A DNA stretch of 64,000 bases from Strongyloides papillosus (lineage: Eukaryota > Nematoda > Chromadorea > Rhabditida > Strongyloididae), in assembly GCA_005656395.1 (NCBI GenBank), contig SRSI01000020.1, positions 310,001 to 374,000 on the forward strand, written 5' to 3'. The position numbers and the translations under genes were made by a program. The notes beneath the pieces are model-generated. The model worked only from the letters and a program-made list of their open reading frames with translations, searched no databases and was not told the DNA's origin. Numbering within the stretch: position 1 is the first letter of the stretch; each line of letters begins with the position of its first letter. Positions 24,244-36,455 of this stretch are shown piece by piece.

Positions 24244-27200
24244 GTAATCAAGAATGTATTGTTAAACAGAAAGTAAGACTTTTATAGTTAATTATTATTT
24301 ATATTCCAAAAACTGTGATTTTCTGGTTAAAGATATTTAACACCACATTTACCTTTCCAAAATGGGATTTTTACACGGGTATTTCTTAATTGTGAATTGT
24401 TAAATATATATAGATAGTATTTTATAATAAAAGTACAGATTAAACTTTTTTATTAGAATTTTTGTTTATTTTTTTTCTAAAATTTTATTTAAAAAACGTC
24501 ATTTTAATTAAAGTTTATAAATTATAAAAGTTATATTTCATTTAAATACAACTTTAGGCGTACTATTTTAAAATAAGAAATCAATTACCAATGAATGAAT
24601 TATTTGATTTGAATACAATTGTAAATTGTATTTTACATATACTTATAAAAAAAAGGATAAATCAAATTTTACCAACTTTATGCATTACATTAAATTTCTA
24701 ATGAATCATCAATTTTATTTAGTAACATTTATTTTTAACCATTATAATAGACGTCTACATAAATTAATCTATCTTAATCGTTACCAATATTTAAAAAGTT
24801 AAATACATATACCTTCTTAAGTGTTGTTTTAATTTAATGTACTTTACTTCAAGATTGATCTCAAATACAAATGTCCTCCTTCATTTATTTGCTCTATATA
24901 TTAACAAGAGATTATTTTTAACTTCATTTTTATTTCATTCCAACAACATTCTTTTCTCTCACTCATCTTAGCATAAATATTTTCTTTCAAAAATCAAAAT
25001 ATTAATCAATCAGCAAAAAAAACTGTTAAAAATATTATTTAATCATAACATAATATTTTTCCACAACAACCCCTTTTTGATTGATATGATGGGATAAAAT
25101 TCTTTTAATATTTAAATAAAAATTTCCAACTTTTATTTTCATTTCCAAAAATCATTTATTGTAAACAATTACCAAATATTTATAAAATAATATCTCCAAT
25201 CACCAATATGACTTTTTTTAGAAACGTATAACTAAATACAGTATTTTTTTCCCAATTTAATAATTATTTTGTTATCATATTAAGTTGATATTGAAAGGAA
25301 TGCTATAGGAGTTTGAGAAAAATGAACAAGATTAATTATCATACATTTGATAAAAATTATACGTATATGTACATACCAATGATTACAGGGCCATTTGATG
25401 AAATAAAAAATATGACCAAATATTTTTGGTATTTTGTTTCACATTTATACACAATTATTTTTTGTATTAAATTTCTCTTTTTATAAATTTATTACTTTAC
25501 TCCTTCTAGACTACTTTTTAAACTAAAATTGATGTATATGCCAATTTCATTAAACTTAAATGTACTCTCAAATTATTTATTCTTAAAAAGTAGAATTTTA
25601 TAAAACCGCAAATAATTATTTTTTGCAGCCCTTCCTTTATTTCGTCAATTCTTCTTGTCATTACAAATGAACTACCAGTTTTTCTTTATATTATTTACAT
25701 TTTGCATTTCTATCTACATATAATAATCCATTTTAAAAGCAAGCTACTATTACTTGACACTTGTTATTCTTGGACGATGTCCATCTATTTTGGTACAAAA
25801 TAACTTTTCACTTTCTATATTAATGTTTCCTCACTAAAACTTTTATTTAAACTATTTAGATAGCTGATGATGAGTCTTATTTATATGCATTTTGTATATA
25901 CATATTCAGTTTAACCTTTGTTCAATTTCTCCCGATATATGTATATTTTTATATAAAAACTGACACGTTTCCATTCTATATAAGTTCTTTCTATTTTTTT
26001 TATAATCACATATCTTCCTTTATCAATTTTCTCTCTATTTATCAATATTACCTAATTTTTATCATCAAAAGTTTTTTGCACCCTAGTGAATAGTATTTCG
26101 AGAATATTAAAAAATCTGTACAGTTATTTCCCAGACATACAATATTATTCATCATATCATTTTTTTCATACCACAAACACATCTTTCCTCAAGTTTTGAA
26201 TTTAATAACAATATGGTACAATACAATTAAATTGTGAGCCTACACTATATATTGTACAAAAAGGAATTTTATTGTATATACAATCTATCTATATATTTTA
26301 TAAAAAGTATTGTAGAAAATGCGGGCATGGTTATTGGCGTGAATACAAAAGGACAGATGGCGTCTAGTATATGTCTTCGCGCATACATCTCATCATCATT
26401 TCCATTTCTTCTCAAAAACTCCATTGTTCCTATCAATAACTTAACCATAATCATATTCTCAACATTTTTGGTACATCTCTATGTGTTTATTCCAAACAAT
26501 TGTACTGTAAAGTATCCTTCCTAGCATTTTAGATAACTTAAATCACATAGACATTATTTGATGTTTCATCCCTATATTTATTTATATCAATTAATATTTG
26601 AAACTTCTTTTATTTACTCGCTATATGGATATTTTCAATACATATAGTATAAGTAAATCAAATTACTTTCTAGATCACTGTTATATTAATATACAATGCT
26701 TAAAAATATATCTCTTTGAAGCTTATTCTTTCTTTAATAACACATTTGACCAATTCTTTTCAAAAGTGTGAAAAACTGCTATCTTGTTCAAGTACTACTA
26801 GAATCTTTTTTTTGTGTAAAAGTATACTATTATATTTTAAGTTTTCTTTTATACTAAACTACTAAATACAATTAGATAATGTAAGTTGTATTTTTGACAA
26901 TCTAATGTATGCTAAAAACTCTCTATTCAAAACACATCAGACCCATCCTCTGATAAGTGTCAGCTACATTTACTGCATCGGAAAATTATTTCTCTAGTAT
27001 AACAATGATGTAAACAACAACTGTTTGGACACATTTCAGATCAAACTTACTTGCATTATCTCTTGATTTTTATAAAACAGTCGTTATAAAATGTATGGTA
27101 GAATCTTTTGTTTTAAAAATATACCATAGATTGATAATCTCCAAAAGATACGGAATTATCAATTATTCATATACCTATTTCAAATATTTATAACAATTTT

Positions 27201-27600
27201 TCATCGACCTTTCAAAAATGGCACAGATTTCTCAGAAAGGAGTAGAAATTTCTCGATATCATCAAAATTTGAAACAATACAATAGAATATTTTGACCTCT
27301 ACTAGCAGCGCGAAATTTAATTACCTCCTAAACAGAAACTGGGGTAGTGTATATCTCAATTCAACATTTTTATGATGCGACGACCATTCATAGGCTTTGT
27401 CATTCTAAAAAAACTGACTCATTTTTCTTAACTTTATTGATCATCATTGTCAACGTATATTCGTTTTTTTATTCTATATTTTCGTGTCCTTCAATTTTTA
27501 ACCATCTTTACAATTGCATATTTTTCGTAATGACTTTATTCATCTCTATTAAATTTTTACCAACTTTTTAGGCAACTTATTTTATCATTTTATTCTAAAT
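24244..27600. other. Intergenic, mostly featureless; pyrimidine-rich plus strand
   Basis: About 3.4 kb. The plus strand is T+C-rich over much of 24.8-27.5 kb. One slightly less A+T-rich island at about 26269-26470 has a 61-codon minus-strand open frame of no recognisable family. Just before the cofilin start, a U-rich tract with AG at 27570-27571 looks like a spliced-leader acceptor. Nothing else can be supported. Confidence 0.5.
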
Positions 27601-28095
27601 ATGTCATCCGGAGTCTTAGTTGGTTCAGACGTTCAAAATGCCTTCCAACAACTATCTGAGGGAAAACGCACTTTACGTTACATAATTTACAAGATTGAGG
27701 ATAATCAAATTGTTGTGGAGACTGCGGTTCCTACCGGTGATGTTGGTTCTGGAGATGACTATGATGATAACTCAAAGGTTGCTTATGAGGCCTTTGTAAA
27801 AGATTTAAAGGAGCGTACTGATGGGTTTAATGATTGTCGTTATGCTGTCTTTGACTTCAAATTTTCATGCAATCGTCCTGGTGCCGGTGTATCTAAGATG
27901 GATAAGATTGTCTTCATCCAACTCTGTCCAGATGGAGCATCAATTAAGAAGAAGATGGTGTACGCTTCCTCTGCTTCGGCTATCAAGTCCGCTCTTGGTA
28001 CCCAAAAATTCCTTCAATTCCAAGTTTCTGATGAATCTGAGATTGCTCATAAAGAACTCTTGAATAAGCTTAGTGAAAAATACAAGGATAACTAA
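27601..28095 (+). CDS. unc-60: ADF/cofilin, UNC-60A type
   Basis: Actin depolymerising factor that severs and disassembles actin filaments. A single exon encodes 164 aa, one complete ADF-H domain. The N-terminus MSSGVLV has the regulatory Ser. The G/F-actin-binding long helix region is MDKIVFIQLCPDGASIKKK followed by MVYASSASAIKSALG, and the C-terminal LQFQVSDESEIAHKELLNKL matches C. elegans UNC-60A closely. In C. elegans the unc-60 locus also makes a muscle UNC-60B isoform from downstream exons sharing the initiator exon; no UNC-60B-like exons follow here before the APC10 gene, and ATG is continuous with the body. Probable spliced-leader acceptor about 30 bp upstream (AG at 27570-27571). Confidence 0.95.
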   Translation: MSSGVLVGSDVQNAFQQLSEGKRTLRYIIYKIEDNQIVVETAVPTGDVGSGDDYDDNSKVAYEAFVKDLKERTDGFNDCRYAVFDFKFSCNRPGAGVSKMDKIVFIQLCPDGASIKKKMVYASSASAIKSALGTQKFLQFQVSDESEIAHKELLNKLSEKYKDN

Positions 28096-28804
28096 AATAG
28101 TTTTTTAAACGCACGAGATCTTATCAATATTTTTACTTATATTTATTTCTCGCTCTCTTTTTTATTATGCATCAACTATTTCAAAAAAAAATATATCAAA
28201 TTTATTATATTGGCAGATGCTTTTCTTTTATTGAACCTGTGTTGCTGAAAAATAACTTTCCCTACTATAAATGGTAATTCTTTATATATTGAGAAGATAT
28301 CATGGTAATTATTTCTTATATGATGTTCTGATAGCAATTTTTTATTTTTATTATAAACAAAACAAGGCACTATCGAAATAGTATTTATATAATATTATTT
28401 AAATATTTGTCTTCAAGCTCTAAAATTATACACAAAAAACAATTACCTGATTACAAAAATATGTATACTTGAAAAATCACTCGGTGTCAAAAAGTTTTTT
28501 TTGTGTTTGCCAGGATTGTTTGGTTATTTTTCATTTTTTTTATCAAATGTTCCTTGATTTTTTCACTTCAACTACGGGATATTTTGAAAATCCTTATAGT
28601 TATAGTATCTCTATTATATGTTGTCATCATCTAAATTTTATTGAAAAGGAAAAGTTTCTACTTTTATCCAACGCATTTTCAATGAATGATTTTTATTATG
28701 CTACTAATAAATTTTAAATCTCTTTTATTTATTTTCAAATGTTGTTTTGTTCAGTATATAATATTTTTTAAAGTGTGTTCTTAATAACAATTTATTTTGA
28801 AGTT
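28096..28804. other. Intergenic between cofilin and APC10
   Basis: About 0.7 kb holding the cofilin 3' UTR and APC10 5' region. Open frames here (for example 28469-28717) are A+T-rich chance frames with no family resemblance. No RNA gene was seen. Confidence 0.5.
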
Positions 28805-29469
28805 ATGTTTGATGAAGATAGCCTTGGTTCGCGAACTGATGGTTTGAATCACCGTTTTGTAGAGTCTTCATGGAGACAGTATATACCTGATGACGCAAAT
28901 GATGTTAAAGACATCACTTTTGATGCCGTATGGTCTTTATCGAGTTGTAAGGATGGATTTGGTATAAACCAATTGTTAGATGATCAAACAGATTTATTTT
29001 GGCAAAGTGATGGCCAACAACCACATCGAGTAACCATTGAATTTCAAAAATCAACAGAAATATCGTTTTTAATGTTTTACCTTGATTTTAAAACGGATGA
29101 ATCATACACACCATCAAAGTGAGACATTCATTTTTATTTTGTTTATAACTTTTTTTTAGAATTATCATCCAAGCTGGTTCTAATGCCCAGGATATGGATG
29201 ATACCCTAGCGTTAAATTATAATGAACCAATAGGATGGCAAGTTGTTGATCTTCGTGACAAAAAAACTAAACGACCACTAAAAGCGTATGTGCTGACAAT
29301 TCAGGTACAACATAATCATCAAAATGGTCGTGATACCCACATAAGATCAATACGAGTGATTGGGAATGGAAATTCCAATTCGGCATTAGATACATTATCT
29401 CGAATTTCAAAAATTAAATACAACGTTAAGGGTTCCAATTCAATAGCGCGTATGATGGCTATACGTTAA
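28805..29469 (+). CDS. apc-10: Anaphase-promoting complex subunit 10 (DOC domain)
   Basis: Substrate (degron) co-receptor and processivity factor of the APC/C ubiquitin ligase, needed for mitotic and meiotic exit. Exons 28805-29118 and 29160-29469 with a 41-bp phase-2 intron give 207 aa; the first ATG of the frame is 28805. The DOC/jelly-roll domain is recognisable from AVWSLSSCKDGFGINQLLDD, the conserved FWQSDGQQPHRVTIEF strand pair, FYLDFKTDESYTPSKI, GWQVVDL and the HNHQNGRDTHIRSIRVIG segment. The protein ends in Ile-Arg, matching the IR tail that docks APC10 on APC3/CDC27 (family knowledge). Slightly longer than human APC10 (185 aa) because of a longer C-terminal linker. Confidence 0.95.
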
Positions 29470-31584
29470 TAAATTTATATCATAGTATTTTTTTTAATAT
29501 CATTTTTGTATACAAAGTTATCAACGTCTTATAACTACCGATTTTTCGAAACTATTCTTTAATGTTTCTTTTATTTAACATATACATACTTGTTGTAAAA
29601 ACGATTGCATATTACAATAAAATTTTACTTTCCATCCCACTTTTAGCAATGTTGCCTACGATCAATATTTGCACTTTTGCTGAATTCTACAAATTTTATC
29701 AACATGTACTTTCTACATCGTTTTCACTTGCCAAAAGACATGTAAGAAACAAATATTTTTGCCTCTATTCTTTTATGTAGTTAAAGTCATATAATTTATT
29801 TGATACACATACGTATAGATTATAAAATATTTTTAACACAAGTGGTCTAGACGTTTCCGTTCTCTCTAAAATCTCCCAATATAACTCTCTTCTATTTTTA
29901 CCACGGGGATAATGTACATTTTTGACTCTCTCCCTCTATTTAATTTTGACCGGGTAACTTCTTCTTGTATTAAATTAGATGGGGCTAACTCCTATATCAA
30001 AAACTCGAACCCTAACTATGTACAATTTTTTTTACGTGCAATGAAAAAGATATTTATATGTTATACAATGTCCTTGTTCAAAATGATAATGACATACATG
30101 AATATGGAGGAGAGCGTTGAATGTTTTTATTAAAAGTAGGCGTTCTTTTTTTTTATATTCCTTCCAATATAATAAAATGGGATTCAACAACAACAAAAAA
30201 GAAAGGATGAAAGATATTTTGTTTTGTGGCTCTCGGAAGGGAGTATATATATGTAATAGTGGTAAACAAAAAGTGGACATCGACAAACAACTGGAAAAAT
30301 ATACTTATATATTATAAAATGAAAGTGAAAAGGAACATTACAACTATTAGTTGAACTCTAACGCTGAATTTTTTTTTTACATTTTTAAGTATTACTACAA
30401 TTTCTCTTATTTCTTTTTTTTTCTCCCAAAACTACTATGTATCTCCTATCCCATATAATTAATATATGAACGCACTTCCTTTCATTTATTATTATAATAT
30501 AGTTGTTAGGGTAGATAAACGTCCTATCATGTGGGGGTATGGGTTTTTATTATCAAAAATTATATTTCTCCCTTCCATTATACATTCTATATTAGCCTTG
30601 TGGAGATTATAATTTATGCATATATTTATATATATTTTAATACGCGTATAATTTAATTTTTCTTGTCTGGTAAAGAAAAATAATTATAGTTAAAGTAAAA
30701 ACTGATGACTTCTTGCCTTTCACTAAAAACACATACCAATCGCCTTACCTTTATTCTATTTATATTACATAATACAATTTAAATATTTTTTTACCTCTTT
30801 TTATTTATTATTTTAAATATTTTCCTTAAGTACCAATTTTTGGAGGTGATTTTAGACAAAGAAAGCGAGTGACAGTCGATTTGTATATTTATAAAATACA
30901 ATGAATTCCATTCACAATATATCTTTCTCAATCTGGTGTTCTATTTTTTTATGACTTAGTAATATATCTTTCTAACAAAATACTATTTTATGTCCTTCAC
31001 CTCTATAGCATCTCATTATTACTCTATCGAACATCTTAAATAATAAAAAATCACCACATCCATTTATAAGGATATCTGTTCAAAAATTTAAAAGATTTGT
31101 AAAAGGTAATGGTCACTACAATATTTTTAATTTAATGTTCTACTTTTTCATCTTCTCTTTTACCCAAATTTTTACCAGCATCCTTTTTCTACTATCTTCA
31201 TCAAAGGGAAATAATAAAAGAGAAGATAGTTTTAAGGAGAGAAATAATATTTACTTTAATGTGTTTTCTCTTTAACGTTAAAATTATACCCCCTTTTTTA
31301 GTGATATTTTTGATAATCTTTTCTTACACCATTTCAAAATAACTTTCTCCTTCTTTCTCTTTGTTCTCTATTTGTCCTTTTTAACAATTGTTTTCGCCTT
31401 TTCATTAAAATATGTGATGGCTAATTTTAAATAGCCATTCATCTATATTTATATTTTTTTTCAAAAATATATTCTATATTTACATTGATTGTTTATAAAA
31501 GATACAGTATAATAATTGAATATATATATATATATATTTTATTTTTATTAGGAGTCATCAAACAGATAACATCGAAAAAATAAA
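29470..31584. other. Intergenic, A+T-rich, no gene seen
   Basis: About 2.1 kb. Short open frames around 29562-30317 lack coding character. A perfect 12-bp inverted repeat (31151-31162 with 31215-31226) could form a weak hairpin. At 31550-31551 an AG after a U-rich tract, 34 bp before the molybdenum-cofactor gene, is a likely spliced-leader acceptor. Confidence 0.5.
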
Positions 31585-33099
31585 ATGGCCGAATTTGGAC
31601 CCTCGTCTATAGTAACAAGGGCCCGTATTTCGCCATACCCAGCAATTTCTATGGAAGATGCCTTAACTATTGTAGATAATGAAATTGATGAAACAATGGA
31701 TTGTAAGGAGGTTCATTTTGAATCTGTGGATAATGGTAGAATATTAGCTGAAAATATAGTTGCTCAACATGATCATCCTTCTGAAAGGTTATCTACCAAA
31801 GATGGTTATGCAGTACTCGGTAAGTTTTATAGATATTATGAAAAATAGATTATCACATATTACCATCTCTATATTGAAGTATGCATATTTACTTCACATA
31901 TAGATATATGTAAATATTTCTTATCTATAAATATTAATCTTTTTCTTTTTTTTATTATAGTTAGTGATGGAATTGGGGAAAGAAAAGTTATCGCATCTAC
32001 AACTGCTGGCTCAGAGGGAGGTGGAAGTTATTTAAAAAGAGGTGAATGCTGTAGAGTTAGTACTGGATCTATGGTACCAGAGGGAGCAGATGCTGTTGTC
32101 CAAGTTGAAGATACAACTCTTCTTCAGCATGATGTATGTTAAAATCTATTAATTATATATTGAATTTCATATCTTTAGAATACTGAAGAAAAAGTTATCT
32201 CAATTAATGTTCAACCTTTAGTTAACCAAGATATCAGACCAATAGGATGTGATTTTAGGAAAGGTGAAGTTCTTGTTCAATCAAATACTAGAGTTGGTCC
32301 TGCTGAAAAAGGGATAATTGTACAGTCTGGAATGACAAGTGTAAGAATTTATCGAAAGCCTAAAGTTTGTGTTATGTCTACTGGAAATGAACTTATAGAT
32401 CCACTATTTGACGGTCAAATCCCTAAGGGCAAAATTAGAGATAGTAATAGACCACAACTGTTGTCTTTGTTTAACAGTTACGGCTTTCATGCAATTGATG
32501 TTGGTATAGCACCAGATGATAGGGAGGCATTAACAAGAAAAATCGGTGAAGCATTTGAATTTAGTAATGTTATTGTAACGTCTGGTGGAGTATCTATGGG
32601 AGAGAAAGATCTCCTTAAAAGTGTCTTAATAGAAAATTTTAATTTTGATATCAAATTTGGTCGAGTCTTTATGAAACCTGGTCTACCAACAACATTTGCC
32701 ACTGGAAAGTATCGCTCACAAGACAAAAGATATATATTTGCTCTACCAGGAAATCCTGTCTCTTCTCTTGTCACCGCCTATCTTTTCGTAATTCCGTCAC
32801 TGTTAAAGATGTCTGGATTAAAGTTTAACAAACCATTACAGCCTTACACAAAATTACATGTTAAAATTGACCAAGACATTAAACTAGACTCTCGTCCTGA
32901 GTATAGAAGAGCATGGCTTAAAACAGTTAATAACGTTCCAATACCCTATGCTATTTTGACAACACAAAACCAAGCATCATCAGCAATAAAAAGTTCAGTA
33001 TCTGCTAATCTCCTTCTTCAACTTCCACAGTCAACAAAAGAAACTCCAGTTCTTTTATCAGGAACAATTGTCCTAGCTTTAGTGATTGGATCATTATAA
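31585..33099 (+). CDS. moc-1: Molybdopterin molybdenumtransferase (MoeA / gephyrin E domain)
   Basis: Inserts molybdate into adenylylated molybdopterin, the last step of molybdenum-cofactor synthesis needed for sulfite oxidase and xanthine dehydrogenase. Exons 31585-31819, 31961-32133 and 32179-33099 give 442 aa. MoeA features in order: STKDGYAV (domain-II loop), SMVPEGADAVVQVED, VCVMSTGNEL, RDSNRPQLLSLFNSYGF, VIVTSGGVSMGEKDLL with its catalytic-type Asp/Gly pattern, FMKPGLPTTFA and ALPGNPVSSLVTAYLFV, then a C-terminal beta domain. No MogA-like G domain is attached, unlike vertebrate gephyrin; as in C. elegans the G-domain enzyme is presumably separate. The symbol follows the worm active enzyme; the related LIN-46 protein is an alternative, made less likely by the intact motifs. 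Confidence 0.9.
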
Positions 33100-34474
33100 A
33101 AATACAATCACAATTTTTAGAGTTAAAAATTAATTAACATTTAAGTGATTTTGAAACAAAGGTATCAGAAAAAAAATATTTTTTTTTAAATTTGGTATTG
33201 TGTTTCACTATCCCTTGAATAGTAGTTTTTAACGGGTACCAAAACCTTCATCTTTCATTTTACTTTCATATATATAATGGCATTAACTTAATTATTAATT
33301 ATTTCTATTTTTTCAAAAGAATTTAATATTTTTAAAACAACCACTATCGTTTCTTTCATTATTTGTTTTGTTCATTACAAAGTTAATAAAAATATCTTTT
33401 TGAAAATGAGCTTTTCCTATATAGTTGGAGTTTCAATATGTTATGGTTTTTTTTTACAAATCTTTCTCCACTCCAAATTTATATAAATTCCGTAGTTAAA
33501 GAGTTATTTTTAGGTAATAATTAAATAGTAGGTTCTCAAAGATGCTGTCCTCTTGTTCAGATAAGTAATCTGGTATTACATCATTTTATTGCATTAACTT
33601 ATATTTTTTATTTACTTTTATTTTAAAATTAAGTATCAAAAAGGAAATAAAAATTGTGTTTACGTAATGTCACGATAAACAAGATTTGTTTTTGCTGTAT
33701 GGCAAAATTATCAATAGAATGTAAATAAAAGCACATGTACACAGTGGAAAGGTTAAATAATTGATAACGTTGTTTATCTGAAATTCTAAAACACATATTA
33801 TATGTATTAATAATTATTTTTGACGCCCTAAGAAGACCTAATTCTTTAGAAAGTTATACAAATTTTTACAATCAATTTTAATTTGTGGTTTATTTATGTC
33901 CGAAAGACAACGAAGTACTGAATTTTGTAGGTAGAAATATAAAAAACAATTTAAATAATTACTTTAAACTAAATATAATAATTTTAAAATCATTCCAACA
34001 ACGAAAAATTTATCAAAATTAAAGTTAAATATATCACGAAGTATATTATAATAGATGATGATTTGAAATATTTGCTATCCAATGATCATTTTAAACACCA
34101 ATATACAAAAAAATGCTATCAAATATTTACTTTATTTCAGTTAAATGAACTTTCGTTACTTAATCTACTTTTTATCAGTAACTCATAAATCTTAAACCGA
34201 AAAAAGGTACTTAAACATACAAATTTTTTGGTAATATATCACCATCTTTTTTTTTTCTATACGCCCAACCAACTAAATGCGAAGATGTGTATGCTTGAAG
34301 TTGTAAGTAAGTATTCCTTCGAAGCACTTTAATCCATATTTCTTTTATTTATATTGATTTTTATTGAGTTCTAAAACCTCGTGTCCTCCATTACATTTTA
34401 TTATTTTAACACTATTTATCAAAATTTTATTTATTGAAATTTGTTTTCGAAACAATTTTTAAAGTATTTTTAGA
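33100..34474. other. Intergenic, A+T-rich, no gene seen
   Basis: About 1.4 kb between the molybdenum-cofactor gene and the PDH E2 gene. No coding frame, tRNA or repeat was recognised. A U-rich tract ending in AG at 34472-34473 directly before the E2 start is a plausible spliced-leader acceptor. Confidence 0.5.
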
Positions 34475-36123
34475 ATGTCTAAAATTCCTACTTGTGGGCC
34501 AGCTTTTCGTTACACTTTGAATGGTGTCAGAGTTCCTGTTTCTGCTGTTGCTGCAGCTTCTCTTACTTCTTCTGGGTATGAACAAATGTACGTTAATACT
34601 ATTTTTTTGTTTTTAATAATAAATCACATGTTCAATTGTTTTTTAGAAGATCGTTTTCTGCTAGTACAAATGTTGCTGCTTTAGTTGGAAATTATAATAA
34701 AAATGGAATTTTAAAAAATATTAAAACTCCTGAAAAAAATTTAGTTCAAATGGCACGTCAATATTGTTCAGACTTGCCATCACATAATCTCGTAAAACTT
34801 CCAGCTCTCTCACCAACTATGGAGACTGGTACAATTGCTTCATGGCAAAAGAAAGAAGGTGATCAACTTTTTGAAGGTGATCTTTTGTGTGAAATTGAAA
34901 CAGACAAAGCAACTATGGGTTTCGAGACACCAGAAGAAGGTTATTTGGCCAAGATTTTCTTACCTGAAGGTACCAAGGATGTTCCTATTGGAAAACCTCT
35001 TTGTATTATTGTACAAGATAAAGAAGCTGTTGCTGCTTTTGCTAATTATAAACCTTCAGAGGTTGCATCAGCTAAAGCTGCTGATACTAAACCTGCTGCC
35101 ACTACACCACCACCAAAACCAGCTGCTAAACCAACACCACCTCCACCAAAACCTGCAGCTGCCCCAAAACCAGTGGCACAAGCAGCTGCTCCACAACAAG
35201 ACTTCCACAAACCACAACAAAGAATTTTCGTAACACCATTCGCTAAAAAATTAGCAAAAGAAGGTGGAATAAATCTTGCTAATGTCCAAGGAACTGGACC
35301 ACATGGTCGTATATTAGCTAGTGATATTGAAGCAGCTAAACTACAACCACAAACCCAGACTCAAACATCATTCGTAGAAAGTATCCCACAACCAGTAGCT
35401 GGAGAATCATACGTAGACATTCCACTTACAAATATGAGAAAAACAATTGCTAAAAGACTAACAGAATCTAAGACAACAATTCCACACTACTATCTTACTG
35501 CTGATATAGATATGGATCAAGTGTTATCTCTTCGTAGCAAACTTAATATTTTCCTAGCTAGTAGTGTTAAAGGAAAAGATGAGAAACCACAGAAATTGTC
35601 GATTAATGATTTCATAATAAAAGCAACAGCTAAGGCTTGTAAAGATGTACCAGAAGCAAATTCATTCTTCATGGATACATTTATTAGACAAAATCAGAAT
35701 GTTGATATCTCAGTTGCTGTGTCAACAGATGCAGGTTTAATAACACCTATAGTACGTAATGCCGATATTAAGGGAATTTCAAGAATTTCAGCAGAAGTCT
35801 CTGAATTAGCTAAGAAAGCCCGTGAAGGTAAACTCCAACCAAATGAATACCAAGGTGGTACTTTCACAGTTTCTAATTTGGGGATGTTTGGTTCTGTATC
35901 CAATTTTTCAGCTATTATCAACCCACCACAATCATGTATTCTTGCAATTGGAGCACCAAAAAAGGTTGTCGTTGTCGATGAAGAGAACAATGGTTACAAA
36001 ACAAAGAATATCATGCAAGTTTCTATGAGTTGTGACCATAGAGTTGTCGACGGTGCTGTTGGAGCTAGATATTTGAAGTACTTCAAACAGTATCTTGAAG
36101 ATCCAAAAACAATGCTTTTATAA
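34475..36123 (+). CDS. dlat-1: Pyruvate dehydrogenase complex E2, dihydrolipoamide acetyltransferase
   Basis: Mitochondrial core enzyme transferring acetyl groups from lipoate to CoA. Exons 34475-34575 and 34647-36123 give 525 aa; a second in-phase donor at 34588 would add four residues (529 aa). The N-terminus is rich in Arg/Ser/Ala, as expected for a mitochondrial presequence. One lipoyl domain follows (KLPALSPTMETGTIASW; lipoyl Lys in EIETDKATMGFE, about residue 120). Next come an Ala/Pro linker, a peripheral-subunit binding domain (VTPFAKKLAKEGGINLANVQ, GTGPHGRILASDI) and the catalytic domain. The catalytic domain has RKTIAKRLTESK, GGTFTVSNLGMFG and the active-site HRVVDG near residue 500. 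Sequence style (ETDKATMGFE, PSCILAIGAP-like segment) fits PDH E2 rather than the 2-oxoglutarate or branched-chain E2. Confidence 0.95.
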
Positions 36124-36455
36124 AACCCCTTTATATGGAACGTTGTTTTAGGTTTGAAATCTATTTTCAAAAACAGAGTTTACTTTATTTTATAATATTA
36201 ATGATAGGTCAGATGATTTGGAATAAATTTTCGAAAAAAGTTAGATTTATTAAATGTAGAGATCAAATTTTTATAGTAATAGTAATCGAAGCATTTAAAA
36301 GAATTTTACTAGTCTTATTTTTTAACGCTAACAAGTTAATGACATGTTGCATGTAGTCTGAAAACTTTATTCGAATAAACAAAATTAGTAAGTAAAAAAA
36401 ATGATAAGTTTACACAAAAAAATATACAAAAATGTAAATATAAAAAACAGAGTTG
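36124..36455. other. Convergent 3' region between dlat-1 and mcm-3
   Basis: 332 bp between two stop codons on opposite strands; it must contain both 3' UTRs and poly(A) sites. The open frame 36135-36356 has no family resemblance and is treated as chance. Confidence 0.6.

Noticed and set aside
27308..27315. E2F-like word GCGCGAAA about 290 bp upstream of cofilin
   Set aside because: Single short word with no functional expectation for cofilin; reported only for the mcm-3 promoter, where the biology supports it.
29562..30317. Cluster of small frames on both strands
   Set aside because: None has coding composition, motif or splice partners.
31151..31226. 12-bp perfect inverted repeat with a 52-nt spacer
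   Set aside because: Such short A/G- and T/C-rich complements are expected by chance in this composition; no small-RNA precursor features.
36135..36356. 73-codon frame just after dlat-1
   Set aside because: Lies in a convergent 3' region, no family resemblance, A+T-rich noise.
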